64,000 nucleotides of DNA from Gracilimonas sp046602855 (GCF_046602855.1 NZ_JBKINJ010000001.1:124001-188000); one strand, 5' to 3'; shown: positions 52,370 through 60,941, counted from the first letter of the stretch. Program-made: numbers and translations. The notes: generated by a model from the sequence alone, not told the origin.

Positions 52370-52975
52370 ATGAAGACACTTAATAAAATAACAACATTAT
52401 TCGCACTAACTGTATTTGCCGTTTCATCACTTGCAATGGTAAAATTTGCAGCCACCAGCTGGACTATTGATAAAGCTCACAGCGCAATTAACTTTAATGT
52501 AACTCACTTCTTTACGCCGGTTAACGGAGAATTCAAAGATTATGAGGCAACTGTAAACTTTGATCCGGAAAATCTGGAAGAAAGCATGATCGATGTTAAG
52601 ATCATGGTTAATAGTATTGACACTGAGAATGAAAGAAGAGATGGACATTTAAAAACTGCTGATTTCTTTAATGCTGAAAAATGGCCACATATCACCTTTA
52701 AAAGTGATAATATTGAAAAAACCGGTGATAATGAGTTTGTTGCTAACGGTACGTTGACAATCAAGGACGTAAGTAAAGACGTAGCACTGCCATTTACACT
52801 GCTTGGAGTGATGGATAACCCGATGCAAGAAGGCAAACTAGTAGCCGGTATCAAAGCATCTACAGTAGTAGACAGAACGGATTACACTGTAGGTACAGGT
52901 GACTGGGCTTCAGACGCTGTGATAGGCGATGATGTAACGGTTGAGCTGAATTTAGAGCTGAACGCCGATAAATAA
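52370..52975 (+). CDS. YceI-family periplasmic lipocalin-like protein
   Basis: A 201-residue secreted protein; the family binds isoprenoid-like lipids in a beta-barrel. The signal peptide is within the first 25 residues (LFALTVFAVSSLAMVKFA). The mature protein begins TSWTIDKAHSAINFNVTHFF and includes the conserved RRDGHLKTADFFNAEKWPHITF and DRTDYTVGTGDW segments. Its physiological substrate is unknown. A strong terminator follows. Confidence 0.94.
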   Translation: MKTLNKITTLFALTVFAVSSLAMVKFAATSWTIDKAHSAINFNVTHFFTPVNGEFKDYEATVNFDPENLEESMIDVKIMVNSIDTENERRDGHLKTADFFNAEKWPHITFKSDNIEKTGDNEFVANGTLTIKDVSKDVALPFTLLGVMDNPMQEGKLVAGIKASTVVDRTDYTVGTGDWASDAVIGDDVTVELNLELNADK

Positions 52976-52997
52976 ATCGGTTATTTCGGAATTTATC

Positions 52998-53027
52998 AAA
53001 GCATCGTTTCATTTGAGGCGATGCTTT
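52998..53027 (+). terminator. Intrinsic terminator after the YceI gene
   Basis: Perfect 9-bp stem AAAGCATCG (52998-53006)/CGATGCTTT (53019-53027), followed by a T-run. Confidence 0.85.
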
Positions 53028-53065
53028 TTTTATTTTAGGGATTCACATCAAGTCTAAACAGATCA

Positions 53066-53620
53066 ATGAATAAGAAACGCATACTAGTTTTATCCGGATT
53101 TATCTTAATTGCAGCACTCTCACGTGTGTTCCCTCACCCGTATAACTTTGCACCGATGGGGGCCATGGCTATATTTGGAGCTGCTTATTTTACCAATAAG
53201 AAGCTTGCGATTCTGTTGCCCTTACTCGCTTTCTTTGTGAGCGACCTATTAGTAAACAATTTACTGTACTCGGGATTCTACGGAGGCTTTACATTATTTA
53301 CACCTGGTTTTTACTGGATGTACGGCTCAATTGCTTTGATCGTGCTGGCAGGTTTCTTGATCATGAAGAAAGTAAATATGAAAACAATTATTGGAGGAAG
53401 TCTTGCCGCATCTATTATCTTCTTTCTGATAACCAATTTTGGAGCATGGTTAGGTAATCCAATGTATCCACAGACGATAGAAGGTTTAATGATGAGCTAT
53501 ACTGCGGGGATCCCATTTTTTCATTATACCATTGCAGGTGACCTGGTTTATTCCGGGGTTATGTTTGGAGCCTTTGAATATGCAAAATTCAAGGTCCCTG
53601 CATTGCAACCGATCAAGTAA
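53066..53620 (+). CDS. DUF6580-type putative membrane transport protein
   Basis: A 184-residue protein with about five hydrophobic helices and little soluble sequence. The opening ALSRVFPHPYNFAPMGAMAIFGAAYF and the LLPLLAFFVSDLLVN motif resemble DUF6580, a family annotated as ECF-type-like transport proteins. The substrate is unknown and no transporter ATPase gene is adjacent. The assignment is from recall of the family pattern. Confidence 0.78.
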   Translation: MNKKRILVLSGFILIAALSRVFPHPYNFAPMGAMAIFGAAYFTNKKLAILLPLLAFFVSDLLVNNLLYSGFYGGFTLFTPGFYWMYGSIALIVLAGFLIMKKVNMKTIIGGSLAASIIFFLITNFGAWLGNPMYPQTIEGLMMSYTAGIPFFHYTIAGDLVYSGVMFGAFEYAKFKVPALQPIK

Positions 53621-53629
53621 ATGATTTCT

Positions 53630-53649
53630 GGGCTTCAATGATGAAGCCC
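53630..53649 (+). terminator. Intrinsic terminator after the DUF6580 gene
   Basis: Perfect 8-bp stem GGGCTTCA/TGAAGCCC with a 4-nt loop ATGA and a T-run. Confidence 0.87.
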
Positions 53650-53668
53650 TTTTTTATTTCAACAAGCC

Positions 53669-54388
53669 ATGAAAAAGATCATAATTACAGGGGCAACTTC
53701 AGGTATTGGCAGAGAGCTTGCCCTGCAGTATGCTTCAAAGGGTAATAAAGTAGGTTTGTTAGGCAGGCGAACTGAGCGGCTTAAAGAGTTGAAAAGTGAG
53801 ATAGGTGAATTGGCATTTATCAGAACGCTTGATGTGACTGAGCACGATAAAGCTGAACGTATGTATAAAGAGCTCATTGAGGAAATGGGCGGATTGGATA
53901 TGATGATCCTAAATGCAGGTATGGGCAGAATTCAGATGCTGCCACCGTGGAGGGCAGAATCTAAGCTTATCGAAGTAAACGCACTCGCATTTGCACACGG
54001 ATGCCATTTTGCCTTTGATTATTTCAAGAAGAACGGAGGCGGTCAAGTTGTGGGTATGTCTTCAATGGCAGCACTTCTAGCTCATCACAGGGCTGCTGCT
54101 TATACAGCTTCAAAGCATTTTCTTTCAAATTATTTGGTAGGATTTCGGCAAAAAGCCAGAAGAGTGGATGCTGATATCACTTTGACAGAAGTTCGAGCAG
54201 GCTATATTCTCACTGAAATGACAGAAAAAGCCAAAGGAATGTTTTGGGTGGCTGATGTCGAAAAGGCGGCATCACAAATGATAAAGGGAATAGACAGTAA
54301 GAAGAATATTTTTTATGTAACCAAACGCTGGAGGCTGATTGCCTGGTTCGCCAAATGTGTACCCGAATTTATATGGAACCGAATCTGA
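53669..54388 (+). CDS. Short-chain dehydrogenase/reductase
   Basis: A 239-residue NAD(P)-dependent oxidoreductase of the classical SDR fold. TGATSGIGRELAL binds the cofactor, NAG (LNAGMG) is the core motif, and the catalytic set is Ser131/132, Tyr145 and Lys149 (YTASK). The C-terminal region is hydrophobic (RLIAWFAKCVPEFIW), suggesting membrane association. Its substrate is unknown. It stands immediately beside the convergent DUF2256 gene with no gap. Confidence 0.92.
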   Translation: MKKIIITGATSGIGRELALQYASKGNKVGLLGRRTERLKELKSEIGELAFIRTLDVTEHDKAERMYKELIEEMGGLDMMILNAGMGRIQMLPPWRAESKLIEVNALAFAHGCHFAFDYFKKNGGGQVVGMSSMAALLAHHRAAAYTASKHFLSNYLVGFRQKARRVDADITLTEVRAGYILTEMTEKAKGMFWVADVEKAASQMIKGIDSKKNIFYVTKRWRLIAWFAKCVPEFIWNRI

Positions 54389-54532
54389 TCATTTATTCCT
54401 GCGGCACCGTTCACTGCAGTATTTAACATTTTCCCAATCTTTCTCCCATTTTTTGCGCCATTTGAACGAACGTTTACAAACAAGGCAAATCTTTTCCGGT
54501 AGATGTGGTTTTCTATAAGATTTATTACTCAT
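54389..54532 (-). CDS. DUF2256 zinc-finger-like small protein
   Basis: A 47-residue protein starting MSNKSYRKPHLPEKICLVC. Cysteines are arranged CLVC...CSERC, typical of DUF2256, a small family with a putative zinc site and the ending KYCSERCRR. Members are often found beside cryptochrome/photolyase genes (recalled). The ATG at 54532 overlaps the end of the DUF3253 gene by 8 bp. A longer frame beginning 21 codons earlier is not family-like. Confidence 0.85.
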   Translation of the reverse strand: MSNKSYRKPHLPEKICLVCKRSFKWRKKWEKDWENVKYCSERCRRNK

Positions 54533-54785
54533 CACTATCATGAAGTGATAAACGAACTGGACCTTTAGCCTTATCGATGGTAATGTCCTTACCATTCTGG
54601 GTGATACGGATCATATTTTCATTCTGCATTTTACCGGCCACATCTTTCACCTCATCCAGGTGATCTCTCCAAACATCCGAAAAAAGATCTCTTGTGACTT
54701 CAGAGGGACACACTGATTTTTTAGAACCTCTTTTTTTAGTGAAAGTTAGAATACGGTTTCTAATTTCTTGCTCTGATTTCTTCAT
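54525..54785 (-). CDS. DUF3253-family small protein
   Basis: An 86-residue basic protein. The family has a winged-helix-like fold and unknown function. Recognised from RNRILTFTKKRGSKKSVCPSEVTRDLF and the C-terminal KGPVRL motif. The start overlaps the end of the cryptochrome gene by 26 bp, and the end overlaps the DUF2256 start by 8 bp. Tight coupling suggests a shared role with the photoreceptor, but none is known. Confidence 0.85.
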   Translation of the reverse strand: MKKSEQEIRNRILTFTKKRGSKKSVCPSEVTRDLFSDVWRDHLDEVKDVAGKMQNENMIRITQNGKDITIDKAKGPVRLSLHDSDE

Positions 54786-56187
54786 AGCTTTTTTCCAGGT
54801 CTATCATAGGTTTGGGATAGGTCTTACCGATTTCAACATTGAATAGAGTTTGTTGTTCGCTACTCATTTTATGGGGTTCGTGAATAAAATCCTTGGGTAC
54901 ATCCTTTAATTCAGGAATCCAGGTACGAACATAATCACCTTCAGCATCATATTTTTGCGCTTGGTTCACAATGTTAAAGTACCGATTCCTTGGGTCATGA
55001 CCGACGGTTGTATTATACGCCCAATTGCCATAATTACTGCAGGGATCATAATCCAGCAGCAATGACTCAAAATATTCAGCTCCCATTCTCCAGTCAATAT
55101 TCAAATTTTGAGCTAAAAAACTTGCAACATTTTGTCTGCCCCGATTACTTATATACCCGGTCTTATTTAATTCCCTCATATTAGCATCAATAAAAGGAAT
55201 TCCTGTGTTACCTTCAGCCCATTTTTTGAATTTCGTTTTATCTGAGTCCCATTCTCTGGATTTTCCCTGTATTCCTGATGGCCAGAATATCTTATCTCCA
55301 TGTTTCCATGCTGAAAATCTGAAGTAATCCCTCCATATCAGCTCAAATATTAGCCAGTAGGTAGATATATTCTTCTTTCGTTGGTCTTCATATTTTTTGA
55401 CTTCCCAATATACTTTGCGCGGAGAAAGGCAACCGTTGGCCAGCCACGGAGAGAATTTAGAGGAATAGTCAGCTCCCAACAGCCCATTGCGAGTGAATTT
55501 GTAGTTTTTTAGATGATCGCCCTCCCAGATATATTTCTGTAAACGTCCTAAAGCGGCGTCTTCTCCACCTACAAATTTCAGAACACTTCGTTCATCTTTA
55601 TTTGGATCGATCTCTTGGTTCAGAAGTGCATTTAGTGAGGGCATCTCAGAGGATTCAGAAGGGACAAGGTTTAGAGTATCTGGAGTCGACAGTTCGTTTC
55701 TAACTTCTGATTCTTTCTCAGTTTTCTTTCGGTATTGAGTAAAAACTCCCGGAATTTGACCCTTTGTAAACGGTATGTCGTTAATATGGAATAGGGTGCT
55801 CTGCCAGACAAAAGTAAGTTTATTGCCTAGTTTCTCTTTCAAGGCTTCTTCAATATCGCTTTCCTCTTTGGTGATCTCTTTGGATGTGAATACAAGATCT
55901 ATATCGAACTGAGTCACAAGCCGGGGTATGATCTCTTCCGGTTTTCCCTGCTTGATTATCAGATCAGCTTTTAGTTCCCGTAAATTATTTTTTAGGTTTT
56001 TCACCGATTGATGCAGAAATTCTACACGGTGAGAAGACGTTTTTGGAAACCCAAAAGAGGTTTTTTCAAAATGTCGCGGATCAAAACAATAGAGTGGGAG
56101 TATTTCTTTGGCTTGTGAAGCTTTTATCAGCGCTTCATTGTCATGGATTCGCAGATCATTTCGGAACCAGATTATAGATCGTTTCAT
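54760..56187 (-). CDS. DASH-family cryptochrome/photolyase
   Basis: FAD-containing blue-light protein; DASH members repair UV dimers in single-stranded or looped DNA. The 475 residues start IIWFRNDLRIHDNEAL (photolyase domain) and carry the FAD-binding SSKFSPWLANGCLSPRKVYWE and NRGRQNVASFLAQNLNIDWRMGAEYFESLLLDYDPCSNYGNWAYN. The length is typical of short DASH proteins. It leads a three-gene operon with DUF3253 and DUF2256. Confidence 0.95.
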   Translation of the reverse strand: MKRSIIWFRNDLRIHDNEALIKASQAKEILPLYCFDPRHFEKTSFGFPKTSSHRVEFLHQSVKNLKNNLRELKADLIIKQGKPEEIIPRLVTQFDIDLVFTSKEITKEESDIEEALKEKLGNKLTFVWQSTLFHINDIPFTKGQIPGVFTQYRKKTEKESEVRNELSTPDTLNLVPSESSEMPSLNALLNQEIDPNKDERSVLKFVGGEDAALGRLQKYIWEGDHLKNYKFTRNGLLGADYSSKFSPWLANGCLSPRKVYWEVKKYEDQRKKNISTYWLIFELIWRDYFRFSAWKHGDKIFWPSGIQGKSREWDSDKTKFKKWAEGNTGIPFIDANMRELNKTGYISNRGRQNVASFLAQNLNIDWRMGAEYFESLLLDYDPCSNYGNWAYNTTVGHDPRNRYFNIVNQAQKYDAEGDYVRTWIPELKDVPKDFIHEPHKMSSEQQTLFNVEIGKTYPKPMIDLEKSYEEIRARN

Positions 56188-56363
56188 AGGCTTTTTAAAG
56201 AATAATTTATTTGGCTAAAATTTCATTCCTGCGGAAAATAAATTCTCCCGAAAACATAACTTTAAAAGTTTAAAAAGAATGGCTCGCAATCCGTGATGTC
56301 ATCACATTTGGATATTAAATTTGATATATTTAAGACTGAAATTTTGAAGAAAAAAAAGAATAA

Positions 56364-57374
56364 ATGAAAAATGTTGTATTGATTCCAGGAGATGGGATCG
56401 GACCAGAAATTACAAACTCGGTAACCACTATCCTTGAAAAAGCGGGGGCAGAAATCAATTGGGTAGATGCGAAAGCCGGCCTTAGTGCACAGGACGAACT
56501 AGGAACTCCACTGCCTGATGAAACTATAGAGTCAATTGAAGAGCATCGAATTGCCCTAAAAGGTCCACTTACAACACCGGTTGGGTCAGGATTCAGGTCT
56601 ATTAATGTAGCATTACGTCAGCAGTTTAATCTCTACAGTAACATTCGTCCGGCTCATACTCTCCCAAGTATTGATTCTCCTTTTAGAGACGTTGATATGG
56701 TACTCTTTAGGGAGAACACTCAAGGTCTTTATATCGGTAAAGAAAAATGGATCGAAGAGGGTGAAAATAAACGACACTCTGAAGCAATTGCTGTGGTTAC
56801 TGAAGAGGCAAGCCATAAGATCATAAGGGCTGCTTTTGAATATGCAAAGCAGCATGAACGCAAAAAAGTGACTCTTGTTCATAAGGCAAATATCCTGAAA
56901 TTGACTACTGGTTTGTTTCTTGAAGTCGGGCGTAAAGTTGCAGAGGATTATCCTGAAATTGAATTTGAAGATCTGATAGTCGATAACATGGCTATGCAAA
57001 TGGTAATGCGACCACGTCAGTTTGATGTGGTGGTAACTACGAATCTGTTCGGTGATATCCTGTCAGATCTGGCATCGGGATTGGTTGGTGGCTTGGGTGT
57101 TACAGGAGCAGCAAACATTGGTGATGATGCAGCTATGTTTGAGGCTGTGCACGGTTCAGCTCCTGACATTGTAGGCAAAAATATAGCCAACCCTCTAGCT
57201 CTTTTATTTTCATCATTGATGATGTTGGAACATATCGATCAAAAATCCGTGGCAGAAAATATTCGAAAAGCGATCTATAAAACTCTTGTAGAAAAGAAAG
57301 TATACTGCACTCCTGATATAGGAGGAGAAGGAACGACTTCGACCTTTACTCAAGCTGTTTGTGACAACATCTGA
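56364..57374 (+). CDS. Isocitrate dehydrogenase, NAD-type
   Basis: Oxidative decarboxylation of isocitrate in the TCA cycle. The 336-residue monomer-type protein belongs to the isocitrate/isopropylmalate dehydrogenase family. The substrate motif GSGFRSINVALRQQFNLYSNIRPA, ENTQGLYIGKE, the catalytic HKANILKLTTGLF and NLFGDILSDLASGLVGGLG favour NAD-IDH over LeuB. The GDDAAMFEAVHGSAPDIVGKNIANPLAL cofactor loop resembles mitochondrial IDH3-type enzymes. It is monocistronic, with a terminator behind it. Homoisocitrate or tartrate activity cannot be excluded. Confidence 0.88.
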   Translation: MKNVVLIPGDGIGPEITNSVTTILEKAGAEINWVDAKAGLSAQDELGTPLPDETIESIEEHRIALKGPLTTPVGSGFRSINVALRQQFNLYSNIRPAHTLPSIDSPFRDVDMVLFRENTQGLYIGKEKWIEEGENKRHSEAIAVVTEEASHKIIRAAFEYAKQHERKKVTLVHKANILKLTTGLFLEVGRKVAEDYPEIEFEDLIVDNMAMQMVMRPRQFDVVVTTNLFGDILSDLASGLVGGLGVTGAANIGDDAAMFEAVHGSAPDIVGKNIANPLALLFSSLMMLEHIDQKSVAENIRKAIYKTLVEKKVYCTPDIGGEGTTSTFTQAVCDNI

Positions 57375-57402
57375 TTTGGTTGATGATTTATGAGAAAAAA
57401 CT

Positions 57403-57427
57403 AAGGCTGCTAATTCAAGGCAGCCTT
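57403..57427 (+). terminator. Terminator after the isocitrate dehydrogenase gene
   Basis: Perfect 8-bp stem AAGGCTGC/GCAGCCTT with a T-run. Confidence 0.83.
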
Positions 57428-57459
57428 TTTTATTGCTTTGATAGGTAAATCTTGATGGT

Positions 57460-57789
57460 TTAACCAAATATTTGAAATAAAACCCAACTGATCACAGACA
57501 TCACAAATCCAAATAGGAGAGCCCAGCCAAAGCTTTTTACCTTAAATCCCCGTACCATTTGATCAACCAACATGATCAGAAAAGCATTGATCACCCACAC
57601 AAACAAACCAAAGGTTAGTATGGTAATGGGAAGGCTGAGTATGATGAGTATTGGTTTTATGAAGACGTTGACAATCGCAAGCAATGCGGCTACAAACACA
57701 GCACTCCAGAAGTTTTTTATTTCTACACCTTCAAGCAGTGAGGCAGTAGCGTAAACAGATATACTATTTAATAACCAAGCCCAGATCAT
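57460..57789 (-). CDS. Phage-holin-family IV (four-TM) membrane protein
   Basis: A 109-residue integral membrane protein with four hydrophobic segments; signature NSISVYATASLLEGVEIKNFWSA, and VNVFIKPILIILSLPITILTFGLF. The family (PF04020-like) is widespread in bacteria and not confined to phages; its function is unknown. No phage genes are nearby, so the name should not be read as evidence of a prophage. Confidence 0.88.
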   Translation of the reverse strand: MIWAWLLNSISVYATASLLEGVEIKNFWSAVFVAALLAIVNVFIKPILIILSLPITILTFGLFVWVINAFLIMLVDQMVRGFKVKSFGWALLFGFVMSVISWVLFQIFG

Positions 57790-57857
57790 GACATTTCCTA
57801 TTAATTAAAAATTCGCTTTTCTTTACGGAAAGTTGTCTAAATTTGTTTCAGTAACTC

Positions 57858-58286
57858 ATGAAAACAGTATACAAATCATACAGCGATCTTTTGAAAAATG
57901 AGCTGGAAGACCTATTCAGGTTGCGTCAGCAGGTTTTTATAATAGAGCAACAGTGTTTTTACGAAGACATTGATGGGTACGATGAAAAAGCTGGTCACCT
58001 TTTGATCTACGAAGGAGGTATTCTTGCAGGCTATTTAAGAATTTTTGAACCCGGTATTAAGTATGAAGAAGCAAGCTTGGGTAGGATAGTGGTTGCTCCA
58101 TCTTACCGTGGAACCGGACTTGGTGAAAAGCTCATCAAAAAAGGCATTGAACATTGCAAAGCGGGTAAGATACGAATTGAAGCTCAGGCTGCATTGATCA
58201 ACTACTATAATGAACTTGGATTTAAGGAAGAGGGTAAAATTTATCCGGTAGATGATATTGACCATATTCAAATGGTCTTATTTTAG
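57858..58286 (+). CDS. GNAT-family acetyltransferase, ElaA-like
   Basis: A 142-residue GNAT protein. ElaA family members start with a LRQQVFIIEQQCFYEDIDGYDEKAGHLL segment, seen here. The acetyl-CoA loop is RIVVAPSYRGTGLGEKLI, and the C-terminal half has NYYNELGFKEEG. The acceptor is unknown. It overlaps the convergent HPt gene by 9 bp. Confidence 0.9.
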   Translation: MKTVYKSYSDLLKNELEDLFRLRQQVFIIEQQCFYEDIDGYDEKAGHLLIYEGGILAGYLRIFEPGIKYEEASLGRIVVAPSYRGTGLGEKLIKKGIEHCKAGKIRIEAQAALINYYNELGFKEEGKIYPVDDIDHIQMVLF

Positions 58287-58625
58287 TTCTTCAATTTTGG
58301 TTTCAAGGTCGCCAGTTATTTCTTTATACCCACTTACAAGCTGATCGATCAAATTGTTGCTTATTTCAACATCCTGATTACCTTTAGCATTATCTTCAAT
58401 TTTTTTGCAAACTAAATTCAGGTCTGATAAACCTACATACAGCATAGTAGGCTTTACTTTATGGGCTTCGGACGCAACGTTATTCCACTCTTTATTTTCA
58501 TTTGCCTTCATTAGATTTTGAAGATGCTGAGGAGTTTGATTAATAAATAATTCGATCATTTCAATAATTATTGCATTGTCCCCACCACTCATGTTCTCAA
58601 GATAACTTAGGTCGATTTTTCCCAT
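58278..58625 (-). CDS. Histidine phosphotransfer (HPt) domain protein
   Basis: A 115-residue four-helix HPt protein. The phosphoacceptor is His55 in ASEAHKVKPTMLYVGL, and the N-terminal motif is GGDNAIIIEMIELFINQTPQ. HPt proteins relay phosphate between a hybrid kinase and a response regulator. No kinase or receiver gene is adjacent; a receiver protein occurs in this window at 8.6-9.9 kb, but nothing links them. It faces and slightly overlaps the acetyltransferase gene. Confidence 0.88.
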   Translation of the reverse strand: MGKIDLSYLENMSGGDNAIIIEMIELFINQTPQHLQNLMKANENKEWNNVASEAHKVKPTMLYVGLSDLNLVCKKIEDNAKGNQDVEISNNLIDQLVSGYKEITGDLETKIEELK

Positions 58626-58878
58626 TAATAAAATATTATGGATTAAGAAAGGCAGAAAAGATAAGCAGAATAAAAGGATGTAGCTATAGAAATCTGAAAA
58701 TTGGATACAGTTAATCTGTTCTCTTCAGATGATCAGAATATTAATACGTAAGTCAGGTTCAGCCGGTAAAGATGACGATACTTACCAGTACCAGAACCAC
58801 TACTTTAAAGATTATGGCCTTCCAGTTTCTCATTACTATGTGGGTGCAATTATTTTATAGTGAAATGGATACAACGAA

Positions 58879-58887
58879 TTATCCACA
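58879..58887 (+). promoter_or_regulatory. DnaA box 1 (TTATCCACA)
   Basis: An exact match to the E. coli consensus DnaA box. It is followed exactly 20 bp later by a second, in the same orientation, i.e. about two helical turns. Confidence 0.8.
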
Positions 58888-58898
58888 TAAAAGTCAAG

Positions 58899-58907
58899 TT
58901 ATCCACA
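58899..58907 (+). promoter_or_regulatory. DnaA box 2 (TTATCCACA)
   Basis: Exact consensus match, 20 bp downstream of box 1. The 12-bp inverted repeat begins 2 bp after it. Confidence 0.8.
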
Positions 58908-58908
58908 A

Positions 58909-58936
58909 AACTTTATTAAGAAATCTTAATAAAGTT
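58909..58936. repeat. Perfect 12-bp inverted repeat beside the DnaA boxes
   Basis: AACTTTATTAAG (58909-58920) and CTTAATAAAGTT (58925-58936) with a 4-nt loop AAAT. It is AT-rich and followed by TTCTTT. No plus-strand gene ends here, so it is not needed as a terminator; it may be part of an unwinding or origin structure. Confidence 0.6.
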
Positions 58937-58994
58937 TTCTTTGATACACTGTCTCAGAATAGGAAATTTACTTTTAAAGTAGTCTGAGCTGTAA

Positions 58995-59021
58995 AATAAT
59001 TCACAGCAAATGTGAATTATT
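58995..59021 (-). terminator. Hairpin at the glmS stop codon
   Basis: Perfect 11-bp AT-rich stem AATAATTCACA/TGTGAATTATT with a 5-nt loop, overlapping the glmS stop. On the minus strand it is followed by TTTTA, so it is a plausible terminator of glmS. Confidence 0.6.
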
Positions 59022-60849
59022 CCACGGTCACACTTTTGGCCAGGTTTCTAGGTTGGTCCACATTTGCTCCTCTGTTTACAGCAACATAATACGAGAGAAG
59101 CTGTAGAGGGATCACAGTCAACAGTGGAGTCAGAACATCCATGGTTTCAGGAACTATTGTTTTGAACTCAGCGAGATCTACTACCTCATCGTTATCAGGA
59201 GTGGTGATAGCAATGATACGGCCTTTTCGTGCTTTAACTTCCTCAATATTGCTGATCATCTTATCGTTGGTATGCTGAGTAGCGGCAATTACAACTACCG
59301 GCATCATTTCATCGATCAATGCGATAGGCCCATGCTTCATTTCGGCAGCGGGGTATCCTTCGGCGTGGATGTAGGAGATTTCCTTAAGCTTAAGTGCGCC
59401 TTCCAAGGCGACAGGAAAACTATAGGATCTACCGAGGTAAAGAAAGTTTGGTGCGTATGAAAATAGATTGGATATATTTTTTATCTCGTCAGTGTCATCA
59501 AGTATCTCCTGAACTTTAGCTGGAACCTTAGCGAGCTCTTGAATGAGCTTTTTTGCCTCGGAATTTTTCAGAGTTCCTTTGGCCAAGCCTAGCTTGATCG
59601 CCATCATGATGAGTACAGTAACTTGCCCTGTAAAAGCCTTGGTTGATGCAACACCGATCTCAGGTCCGGCATGGATGTAAACTCCGGCCTCTGTTTCACG
59701 AGCAATGGTTGAACCTACCACGTTTACAACTCCAATCACTGTGGCTCCCCTTTCTTTTGCTTCTCTCAGCGCAGCCAAAGTATCAGCAGTTTCCCCACTT
59801 TGAGATATTACAATCATCACATCGCCCGGGCCCACCAGTGGTTCTTTATAACGGAACTCTGAAGCGTATTCCACTTCCACAGGAACTTTAGCCAGGTATT
59901 CAAAAAGATATTCGCCGACTAAACCGGAATGCCAGCTTGTTCCACATGCAGCAATAATCAATCGTTTAGCATTTACAAGCTTATCCATTACGTCTTCAAT
60001 ACCACCTAGGGTAATGGTGCCATTTTCTTTATCAATTCGTCCACGAAGACAGTCAGCCAAAGCACGTGGCTGCTCAAAGATCTCTTTCAGCATGAAATGA
60101 TCATAACCGCCTTTTTCAATTTCCTCAAGGCTTAGGGCTAGCTCGTGAATCTCTTTAGTGAGTTCAACATTGTCAGCTGTTTCAACTATGAAGTTGTCTT
60201 TGGTTATTACAGCCAGTTCACCATCATCAAGGTAAACCACTTTATCAGTATAAGCAGCAACAGCTGATGCATCTGATGCGATCAACATTTCACCATCACC
60301 CACACCTAGCAACAGGGGTGATCCTTTTCTTGCAACAACGATCTGTTCCTGGAAGTCGGAGTGAACCACGGCAATTCCGTAAGTGCCATGAACCTGATGT
60401 AAGGCAAATTGAACAGCCTTTTTGAGAGAACCTGAGTCTTTTTTCAGGAAGCTTTCGATCAATTTAGCCAGCACTTCCGTATCAGTGTCAGAGTAAAAAC
60501 TATAACCTTCTTCTTTTAACTTTTTCTTTAGCGTATTGTAGTTCTCAATTATCCCATTGTGGACAAGGGCTAGTTTTCCACTTTGGATAGTATGGGGGTG
60601 AGAGTTGATATCGTTCGGTTCGCCATGAGTTGCCCAACGGGTATGGCCTATACCTATAGTACCCTTTTCAGTGTCTCCGACTAACTTTTCAAGGTTAGAA
60701 ACTTTCCCTTTTCCTTTGGTGATATTCAGTGAACCGTTTAATATGGCTATACCTGCTGAATCGTATCCTCTGTATTCAAGTCTCTTGAGGCCATCTATAA
60801 TAACTTTACTGGCTTGTTTGTCGCCAACGTACCCGACTATTCCGCACAT
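59017..60849 (-). CDS. glmS: Glutamine-fructose-6-phosphate aminotransferase (isomerizing)
   Basis: Makes glucosamine 6-phosphate from fructose 6-phosphate and glutamine, the entry to cell-wall amino sugars. The 610 residues begin MCGIVGYVGDKQ, with Cys2 the glutaminase nucleophile after Met removal. RWATHGEPNDINSHPH and the two SIS domains (AACGTSWHSGLVGEYL, and the second with YLGRSYSFPVALEGALKLKE) follow. The C-terminus PRNLAKSVTVE is typical. I saw no glmS ribozyme in the 92-bp leader region. It is divergent from the alternative GlmU gene. Confidence 0.97.
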   Translation of the reverse strand: MCGIVGYVGDKQASKVIIDGLKRLEYRGYDSAGIAILNGSLNITKGKGKVSNLEKLVGDTEKGTIGIGHTRWATHGEPNDINSHPHTIQSGKLALVHNGIIENYNTLKKKLKEEGYSFYSDTDTEVLAKLIESFLKKDSGSLKKAVQFALHQVHGTYGIAVVHSDFQEQIVVARKGSPLLLGVGDGEMLIASDASAVAAYTDKVVYLDDGELAVITKDNFIVETADNVELTKEIHELALSLEEIEKGGYDHFMLKEIFEQPRALADCLRGRIDKENGTITLGGIEDVMDKLVNAKRLIIAACGTSWHSGLVGEYLFEYLAKVPVEVEYASEFRYKEPLVGPGDVMIVISQSGETADTLAALREAKERGATVIGVVNVVGSTIARETEAGVYIHAGPEIGVASTKAFTGQVTVLIMMAIKLGLAKGTLKNSEAKKLIQELAKVPAKVQEILDDTDEIKNISNLFSYAPNFLYLGRSYSFPVALEGALKLKEISYIHAEGYPAAEMKHGPIALIDEMMPVVVIAATQHTNDKMISNIEEVKARKGRIIAITTPDNDEVVDLAEFKTIVPETMDVLTPLLTVIPLQLLSYYVAVNRGANVDQPRNLAKSVTVE

Positions 60850-60941
60850 ATGGTATACTTCTTAAATAATTTTATTTGTTTGCGATAATGCGTAAATATA
60901 AGGGGTATTAAATTGAATAACGATTACGATTTTTTGAAATT

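Larger units (their letters stand above)
58626..59016. other. Non-coding AT-rich region with DnaA boxes (candidate oriC)
   Basis: A 391-bp gap without a credible gene. It contains two perfect TTATCCACA boxes in the same orientation, a perfect 12-bp inverted repeat directly after them, and AT-rich flanks. It lies between minus-strand genes on the left and mixed-strand genes on the right. Many long minus-strand genes to the left (dcw, secDF, met, mutS) would be leading-strand for a fork leaving leftward. Two boxes are few for an origin, so this is a candidate only. Confidence 0.45.

Noticed and set aside
57460..57789. Prophage remnant suggested by the name holin
   Set aside because: The family is common in bacterial chromosomes and no other phage gene, integrase or att-like repeat is near.
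60850..60941. glmS ribozyme
   Set aside because: The 92-bp leader is too short and shows no matching pseudoknot core.
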